Source of the DNA: Carnegiea gigantea
Lineage: Eukaryota > Streptophyta > Magnoliopsida > Caryophyllales > Cactaceae
Length of the DNA: 64,000 nt
Assembly (NCBI GenBank): GCA_029747015.1
Contig: JAKOGI010001279.1
Span: 186,501 to 250,500, forward strand
Direction of reading: 5' to 3'
The notes below the pieces were generated by a model that was given only the letters and a program-made list of their open reading frames with translations, ran no database searches and was not told where the DNA came from. Position numbers and translations under genes: made by a program. Below are positions 57,013 through 64,000 of this stretch, piece after piece (position 1 is the stretch's first letter; every line of letters starts with the position of its first letter).

Positions 57013-58509
57013 TGATGTGTAGTTAGGGTACTAATTTGCATCTCTCACAAAAGATCAATTGATTTAGCGTCCGCAACACAAAACTTGTCATACATGAATT
57101 CTTTATGCCTTTAAGTGTCGTCCTTCATTGATAAACCTCTATCTTGACCTTATTTTAGCCCTTAGTTAACCTCTTTTTCTAGTATTTTCAAGTTTGATCT
57201 TGATAAGAAAGGGTCACATTAACCTCCTTTGATTTAATTACGCCCATATAGTGGTGTTTCGTACTTTCAGGAGTTTCTAGCAGAAAAACGAGAAAATATG
57301 TTAATATTGGTAGAGAGGAGGCTAAAGAGATGAGTTTCAAGTCAGATAAGAGGTCGGGTGGAAGTTCCAAAGGAACTCCAGTGATCTGACATGGGTACCC
57401 TGTGCCAGATGGCATGACCGTTCCATGACCATACCCAGCCAGCATGACCAGAGATCCGGCATGGGTATCTCGTGTCATGAGGCACGACTGTGCCGCGTTA
57501 AGATTTGAGGAGGTCATGGCCAGAGATCTGGCATAAGCATCCTATATCGGGTGGCACGACTGTGCCACCCTCTAATTTTCACGACTTAATTCATTTTTTC
57601 GAGGCAGTTTAAGGGGTATCTAGGTTCTGAATCGAGAGGTAACTCTTTAGGCCAATTCTGGGTTTACATTCTGAGCACTTTTGCAGACTACTCTAGATTA
57701 GATTTGAGAGTTTAATTCCTTGTTCATATTGTGAACTATTATTGCAATTGATTGAAGTACGTTTCTTTTCCATTCTCTTTGCAATTTTCATCAAAGTTTG
57801 TGCATTTAATCATGTTCTTCAGTTCCTTATTTGCGATTGCGATTGTTGTGATGTTTTAGGGCTAAACCCCCTATATTAGATTGGGACTAGCCCCTATAAT
57901 GCGACTTGGGATCATGTTCTAGGTTTTGTGAATGCAACCCCATGGTTGTGATTGAATTCTCACTTAGTATGCCATGTGTTCGATGGATTGTCTGGTAGGG
58001 ATGTATTTATGTTCTTAATTAGAGTTCAGGAAATCAACGAAAGTTGAATCCTCAACTTAGAGCTATTTTGTGAGCAATTGACTTCTTAACATGAGAATAG
58101 TTAGGGTTTCAATTGGAAATTGTGGGTTGCTCAATCCTATGACTTTGTTGACTTTAGTTTCATGAAAATAGATAACTAGGCTTACTTATCCAGTCTAATG
58201 ACCTTCGAAAGTAGGTGTAGACATATTCTAATTTGTGATCATTCCATTTCATTCGATTACATCGGTAGATTCACATGATTTAGTGCATAACCCAAAGAGC
58301 ATAATAGTATGGTGAATCCCAATATAGTTTATTAATGAATCAAACAGCTCTAGTAGCATTTAGTTTTTATAAATCTGAATCAGTTTCTGCCTAAATTGAG
58401 TGTTGAAGTCAATCTGGTGACCAGAATCAATTTCCCTGCAGAATATGTCCTGTACTTGCCGTTGCTTACTATAATTGGTATCGTACACTTGCGGTAATTT
58501 AAGACAACA
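57013..58509 (+). repeat. Probable 5' LTR of the Athila-like element
   Basis: The right end (...GACAACA) lies 6 bases before the primer site. The left end, near TGATGTGTAGTTAGGG, is an estimate because the partner LTR is outside the window. Inside, 57340-57565 has three near-copies of a GGCACGACTGTGCC palindrome block, as seen in Athila LTRs. Confidence 0.55.
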
Positions 58510-58515
58510 AGTTCT

Positions 58516-58533
58516 TGGTGCCATTGCCGGGAA
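58516..58533 (+). other. Primer binding site of the Athila-like element
   Basis: TGGTGCCATTGCCGGGAA is close to the TGGCGCCGTTGCCGGGGA site of plant Athila/Tat elements, with three differences. Confidence 0.75.
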
Positions 58534-58777
58534 ACTTGATAGTTTTAAAATTAGAAGTGACCAAAACACTCTAGATTAGGCCTTTTCTTTTTCTTTTCTT
58601 ACCTTTTACCCTGCTTACTTTTGTCTTTGCTTGGACTCGCTTACATTTGGTGTAGTTTTTGGCTTTGTATGCATAGGCGCACAAGGGAGTCAACATCTCA
58701 TTCTTTTCAACCTTGAGATAGAAGCTACTACACGGAGACAAAGCAGTGCAAAAAAGAAGCAACAACTGCACCCTGTT

Positions 58778-59857
58778 ATGGCAGAGAGAAATCCTCAGGT
58801 GTTGCGAGACTATGCCTTGCCGCAAGCATCCGATGACATTACCTCCTCCACTGTGAACCCGGTCGTTGAAACAAACAACTTTGAGATGCAGCCCGCTCTG
58901 GTTTCTTTTGTAGGGAAGGATCATCTTGGTGGGCGTCCCACAGAGAACCCCCATATTCATCTTCGCAACTTTCTAATGAAGTGTGACACAATCAAGCCTA
59001 GTAGGGTTTCCACTGATGCGATCAGGTCGAGGCTCTTCCCATTCTCCCTGAAAGACAGAGCTAGTGGCTGGCTACAAAATGAAGAGCCCAACTCATTCAC
59101 CACCTGGGAGACCCTTTCAAAATCCTTCCTCAGCAAGTACTTCCCACTAGGCAAAACCGCTAAGTTAAGGGCGGGTATCACTTCTTTTGCCAACAAAACG
59201 ATGAATCACTATATGAAGTGTGAGAAAGGTTCAAGAATCTTCAGCGCCAATACCCACACCATGGCGTTCCTGAATGACTTCTAGTCAAGACCTTCTACAT
59301 TGGACTAGACCAATCATTGAAGATATCTATCGACGCCGTAGTTGGCGGGGCACCTATAGGAAAGTCTATTCAGGCTATGAGTGTTTTATTAGAGGATATG
59401 ACCTCCAATAACTACCACTGGTCTAGTGAGAGAGCGAATATGAAGAAAAGTGGTGGTATGTATGCAGTAGATGCTGTGGACTTGCTTGCTAGCAAGGTTG
59501 ATGCCCTTACCAAGCGGTTTAATCGGCTTGGGACCCCTTCTTTAGGGAGTTCTTCTAGTGTGATGTTTGAGGCTGGGGCCATATGTGAGATATGTGGCAT
59601 TCAAGGACACACTGTCACCAAGTGTCATACTACTTTTCAGGGTATTGAGCATGCCAATGCTATGCAAAACTTCAATACACCCCCAGAAAACAACCCCTAC
59701 TCAAACACATACAATCTCGATCGGAGAAATCATTCCAATTTCTCCTACTGCAATAACAACCCATTTCCATATAATGCCCCTGAGCCTCAACCCTTGGTTT
59801 TCAATACAGGGCATCTTACAACCCACCTCCCTAACAACCTCCTTAACCAAAGTCTAA
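58778..59857 (+). pseudogene. Athila-like gag, with frameshift/stop
   Basis: The likely gag start is ATG 58778 (MAERNPQVLRDYALPQASDD). The Retrotrans_gag core follows: NFEMQPALVSFVGKDHLGGR, RSRLFPFSLKDRASGWLQNE and TWETLSKSFLSKYFPLGKT. The frame stops at 59282 after FLNDF and resumes in another frame at 59317 (KISIDAVVGGAPIGKSIQAM). It continues to a CCHC zinc knuckle CEICGIQGHTVTKC at about 59585-59626. Gag would form the virus-like particle; here it is split. Confidence 0.88.
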
Positions 59858-60539
59858 TCTAGAGAGCTTTATGGAGTGCTTCATAGTAACTTAGACTAAG
59901 ACCAATGAAGCAATTAGTGAGTCGGTTAGCCAATTGAGTTCTAAATTTGAAACCATGATCACTCACCAGAAAATGATGGAGAACCAAATTGCTTAGATCA
60001 CGTAACAGGTGGGCCATTTATCTAGACCTCAAGGACATCTACCAGGTCAACCAGAGACTAACCCCAAAGGTCAGATAAATGACATTTTATTGTGAAGCAA
60101 CAAGGAGTTAGAGGGCCCCTCAGTGCCCATGAGGGAAGACAAGAGAGAGATTGAAGATAAGGGTGGTGATGAGAAGGAGGTTCCCATTGAGACCTCAGGT
60201 GACCAGGTCCAGATTGAAAAGTCCAAGGAGGTTTGAGCTGAGAGCGCTTCACCTCCTATAAAGCCTTACAAGCCTTATGTTCTATATCCTCAGAGGCTAG
60301 TGAAGCCTAGGGAGGAGTAAAAGTACGGGAAGTTCCTTGAGATTTTAAAAAAGCTTCACATCAATATTCCTTTTTTAGAGGCTATCACTAGTATGCCTTC
60401 TTATGTAAAACTCCTGAAGGATTTGCTCTCTAACAAAGGGAAGCTACTTAAGAAAGCTATATTGTCCCTCACAGAGGAGTGCAGTGTCATTATTTAGAAC
60501 AAGCTTCCTCCAAAGCTTTAAGATCCAAGAAGCTTCTCC

Positions 60540-60986
60540 ATCCCCTGTTCTGCTGGGGATGTGACCATCAGTAGAGCATTTTATGATCTTTTGGCTACCG
60601 TGAACCTCATGCCGTACTCCATCTGCAAGAAGCTATAAGTGGGAGACCTGAAACCTACTACCATCTCTTTGCAGCTTGCTAATAAATTCGTCAACTACCC
60701 CCTTGGTATTCTTGAGGATGTCCCATTGTAAGTGGGCAAATTTTTTATTCCATGCGACTTTGTTGTTATGGAGATGGAGGAGGACTCCTACATCCCTATC
60801 ATTCTAGGAAGACCCTTTTTAGCTACTGCAGGAGTCATGATTGGCGTTAAGAATGGCAAGCTCTCCCTTCAAGTAGGGGATGAAATGGTGGAATTCTGTT
60901 TACCACAATCTATGGCTACCCCAACTCTAAATGACATATGCTGCAGAGTTGATGTATTGGAAGGGCACTTAATTAGGAGGCCATGA
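60540..60986 (+). pseudogene. Aspartic protease region of the Athila-like element
   Basis: 60570-60635 reads FYDLLATVNLMPYSICKK, equivalent to the usual DLGAS.NLMP active-site context, with the Asp kept but the Gly replaced by Leu. A stop follows, then 60732-60986 gives YIPIILGRPFLATAGVMIGV and NGKLSLQVGDEMVEF, the family-typical C-terminal half (ILGRPFL). Stops before and between the halves make it non-functional. Confidence 0.82.
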
Positions 60987-61115
60987 CTCACCATTCTATG
61001 GAGAATCCACTAGAAGCTGCATTAATCGGCTGCCATGTGACTAATTCAGTACGCTAGGCTCCCTAATGCATCTATTACCTATACGCATAGGCAGTGCCCC
61101 AGGGAGACTCTTAGT

Positions 61116-62181
61116 ATGGAGGAGGTCGCCTTCAAGGACAAGGAGAAAAGCGCACCAACAACAGAGTTAAAGCCTTTACCTGCGCATCTCAGGTATGAGT
61201 TTCTTAATCCTAATCATAAGTATCCTGTTATTGTCAATGCTAGACTTGATAATCCCCAAGTTGAAAAACTGTTGGATGTGCTTAGGAAACATAAAGGTGC
61301 TATTCGTTATAGCATTGATGCCATCAAGGGTCTTAGTCCTTCACTATGCATGCATCGTATCTTTCTTGATGAAGCTAGTGCCATTTAAATCATAATTGTA
61401 AGAGGTTATGAAGAAGGAGGTTGTCAAGTTACTTGAAGCTAGGATCATCTATCCTATCTCCGATAGCGAATGGGTGAGCCCCGCTCAGGTAGTTCCTAAA
61501 AAGGGTGGCATAACCATCATCAAGAATGAGCGTGACGAGCTTATTACCACTAGGACAATTGCCGGGTGGTGCATGTGCATTGATTACCGCAAGTTGAATC
61601 AAGCCACCTAGAAAGATCATCTCCCCCTTTCCTTTTATTGATCAGATGCTGGAAAGATTGGTCAGACACTCTTTCTTGTATTACCTAGATGGGTACTCAG
61701 GTTTCTTTTAGATTTCTATCCATCTAAGTGATCAGGAGAAGACCATGTTCACATGCCCTTATAGCATCTTTGCTTATCATAGGATACCTTTTGGGTTGTG
61801 TAGGCTCCTACCACTTTTTAGTGGTGCATGACTGCTATATTCCCTGATTTTATTAAGAATATCATGGAGGTGTTCATGGATAACTTCTCCGTCTATGGCG
61901 GTACCTTTGACTTGTGTTTAGAAAATTTAACAAAGGTACTCCATAGATGCGAGGAAGTCAACCTTGTGCTAAATTGGGAAAAATGTCACTTCATAGTTCA
62001 GGAAGGGGTGGTTTTGGGTCATGCCATTTCTAATCGAGGCATTGAGGTAGACAAGGCTAAGATCAAGGTTATTGAGGATTGCCCCCTCCTACTTCTGTTA
62101 AAAGGGTGTAGAGTTTCCTTGGTCATGCAGGATTATATTGCTGCTTCATTAAGAGCTTCTCAAAGATCGCCAAGCCTCTAA
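61116..62181 (+). pseudogene. Gypsy reverse transcriptase, broken, catalytic box altered
   Basis: Segments in order: LKPLPAHLRYEFL (61162 on), YSIDAIKGLSPSLCMHRIFL (61308-61370), EARIIYPISDSEWVSPAQVV (61435-61494) and CMCIDYRKLNQAT (61570-61611). A heavily frameshifted stretch follows, then MEVFMDNFSVYG (61864-61900). The catalytic FMDD motif reads FMDN, so the second metal-binding Asp is lost. CEEVNLVLNWEKCHFIVQEG and LGHAISNRGIEVDKAKI then follow. Confidence 0.9.
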
Positions 62182-62256
62182 CTCAGATCCTGGCTAAAGA
62201 TACCCTGTTTGTGTTTACTGATGAGTACTATGAAACTTTTTGTAAGATTAAGCAGG

Positions 62257-62660
62257 CACTAATTTTTGCCTATCAAAAAGCCACCTAACTGGGATCTCCC
62301 TTTTAAGATTATGTGTGATACTAGTGACCATATGGTGGAGGCAGTTTTAGGGCAGTGCAGGGATAAGAAACTTGTTGTGATCTACTACGCTACTAAAACA
62401 CTGGATGAGACTCAGCAGAATTACATTGCGACTGAGAAAGAGCTGCTTGCAATGGTATATGTAATGGGTAAGTTTAGACCCTATCTCTTACACTACAAAG
62501 TGATTATGTACACTGACCACTCTGCTCTCATGCACCTTCTTGAGAAGAAAGATACGAAGCCTCGCCTCATTCGGTGGATAGTACTCCCGCAGGAGTTTGA
62601 TTTGGAGACCAAGGACAAGGCGGGGGTCAAGAACATCGTTGTCGATCATATGTCCAGCCT
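62257..62660 (+). pseudogene. Gypsy RNase H
   Basis: 62266-62660 encodes PFKIMCDTSDHMVEAVLGQ (first catalytic Asp in CDTSD), VIYYATKTLDETQQNYIATE with KELLAMVYVMGKFRPYL (catalytic Glu), VIMYTDHSALMHLLEKKDTK (Asp in YTDH) and KNIVVDHMSSL (where most Athila elements have NVVADHLSRL). The frame is open across these motifs into the integrase finger. The domain would degrade the RNA strand during reverse transcription. Confidence 0.88.
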
Positions 62661-63990
62661 CATCATTGAGAGCCAAGATGTCCCCCTCAATGATGCTTTC
62701 CCTTATGAGCATCTCTTGGCCGTCTCCACGAAGCAAGCCCCATGGATCACGAATATTGCGAATTATCTAGCCTCGAGGATTCTACATCATAACCTCTTCT
62801 CTCATCAAAAGAGAAAGCTCTTCCATGATGCTAGATTGTACTTTTGGGAGGAGCGATTCTTATACAAGCTATGCAAGGATGACATTTATAGGCGTTACCT
62901 CCTTGAGGAGATTCAAAGTGTGATTTCTCATTGTTTTGACTCTCCATGTGGAGGACATACGAGAGCCTCTAAGACCGCTATGAAGGTGCTTCAAGCTGGG
63001 TTCTTTTGGCCTTTGTTGTTCAAGGATGTCCAGCACCATGTTCATTCATGCGATCGTTGCTAGAGGACGGGAAACCTCTCCCTGAAGAATTAGATGCCAC
63101 TCAACTTCATCCTAAAAGTTAAGATATTCAATGTCTGGGGCATTGACTTCATAGGGCCTTTCCCATCCTCCAATGGCAACAAATTCATCCTAGTTACTGT
63201 AGATTACGTCTCCAAGTTGGTGAAGGTAATGGCTAGCCCTACTAATGACTATAGGTTAGTGGCTAAGTTATTTAAGAAGGTGCTATTTCCTTACTTCGAG
63301 GTCCCGAGGGTGCTCATTAGTGACAATGGGACACAGTTTATTCAGAAGAAACTCAAAACTCTATTGAAGAAATATGAAGTGTACCATAAGTAGAGACTTG
63401 GCTACCGCTCGCAAATTAGTAGCCAAGTGGAGATCTCCAACCGTGAGATCAAGACTGTTCTGGAGAAAATGGTTGCTAGATCACAGAAGGATTGAGTGGC
63501 TGAGCTTGATGACACTCTTTGGGCCTACTGCACCACCTTTAAAACTTCCATTGGCACCACCCCATTCAGACCCATACATGGTAAGCCTCGTCACCTCTCC
63601 ATAGAGTTAGAAAACAGGGCATATTAGGCCATCAAGCATCTTAATTTTGATTTGAAGTTTACGGGAGAGAAGAGCTTGTTGCAATTAAATGAATTCGAGG
63701 AGATCCGCTTGGATGCTCATGAGAGTTCAAGGATATATAAGGAACAGATGAAGCAATGGCATGATAAGTTCATCAATAGAAGAGACTTTAGGGAAGGTGA
63801 CTTGGTCCTTTTATTTAATTCTTGATTGAAGCTCTTCCCTGGAAAACTCCACTTCCGATGGTCGGGTCCATTCAAGGTGATTAAGGTGTATCCCTATGGA
63901 GCTATTGTGATAGGCACAGACACTATAGGTTCTTTCAAAGTAAATGGCTCCCAGCTCAAGCATTACATTATTGGTGAGCCGATTGAAGAG
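62661..63990 (+). pseudogene. Gypsy integrase, broken, running to near the window end
   Basis: The HHCC zinc finger (HCFDSPCGGHTRASKTAM and HHVHSCDRC) ends at a TAG at 63061. The DDE core then restarts with [20 protein letters not shown] (first Asp, 63127-63190) and [12 protein letters not shown] (second Asp, 63303-63340). The catalytic Glu segment follows in shifted frames (NREIKTVLEK near 63440), then LWAYCTTFKTSIGTTPF and a C-terminal domain (REGDLVLLFNS, stop, [18 protein letters not shown]). At least three stops or frameshifts disable it. Confidence 0.88.
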
Positions 63991-64000
63991 AAGGTCTCTT

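Larger units (their letters stand above)
57013..64000 (+). mobile_element. Athila-like Ty3/gypsy retrotransposon, decayed, truncated by the window end
   Basis: The order is LTR (about 57013-58509), primer site, gag, protease, RT, RNase H, integrase, all on the + strand, with RNase H before integrase as in Ty3/gypsy. Gag and the primer site TGGTGCCATTGCCGGGAA match the plant Athila/Tat lineage, which often carries an extra env-like gene and long LTRs. Any env-like ORF and the 3' LTR lie outside the window. Multiple stops and frameshifts show it is a fossil. Confidence 0.88.

Noticed and set aside
57188..57517. 109-codon minus-strand frame
   Set aside because: Lies in the Athila-like LTR and owes its length to the repeated GGCACGAC palindromes.

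Overview
The window is nuclear DNA from a flowering plant, probably a eudicot. It is AT-rich, has one intron-containing gene of a plant-type family, and is packed with plant transposon classes (Ty1/copia, Athila-like Ty3/gypsy, LINE, tRNA-derived SINE, CACTA, hAT, Tourist-like, Helitron). I see no bacterial, organellar or rRNA genes and no CRISPR array. The species cannot be named from the sequence.

The only intact protein-coding gene is a full-size PDR-type ABCG transporter on the + strand, ATG at 31248 to TAG at 52991. I could place 19 exons with GT-AG borders and matching phases; they sum to 4359 nt (1452 codons plus stop), with both nucleotide-binding domains and both membrane domains. 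A TATA-like box, a CT-rich leader with a 7-codon upstream ORF, and a SINE lie upstream. Introns 2 (about 8.0 kb) and 3 (about 4.5 kb) are swollen by transposons and isolate an 89-bp third exon; introns 4-18 are compact.

Left of the gene (1-30.5 kb) is a nested transposon landscape. 307-5559: decayed Copia (- strand) with 601-bp LTRs. 5724-6320: non-autonomous hAT with 8-bp target duplication. About 7030-15930: decayed Copia RT/RNase H (+) split by a CACTA element (8004-14972, TSD CTT), which carries TNP2-like transposase relics, an internal tandem duplication and a solo LTR (9024-10325, TSD ATTTG). 16623-17491: small CACTA-like element. About 19580-26450: LINE reverse transcriptase split by a Helitron (20037-24556) and by a deleted Copia (24740-26069, TSD TCTTC). 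26493-26933: second hAT copy. 27-30 kb: a probable MITE inside an inverted repeat, plus microsatellites.

Inside the gene, intron 2 holds a long TA/CT/TA microsatellite and a rearranged antisense Copia (36782-39769); intron 3 holds a Tourist-like element (42229-42848, TSD TTA) and antisense gene-like debris with a possible TPR fragment.

Right of the gene, 53.2-57 kb is intergenic with tRNA-like repeats, a C-run and a short minisatellite. From about 57.0 kb to the window end runs an Athila-like gypsy element (+), with gag, protease, RT, RNase H and integrase in order but broken by stops and continuing past the edge. Apart from the transporter, all coding similarity in the window is mobile-element or pseudogene debris.
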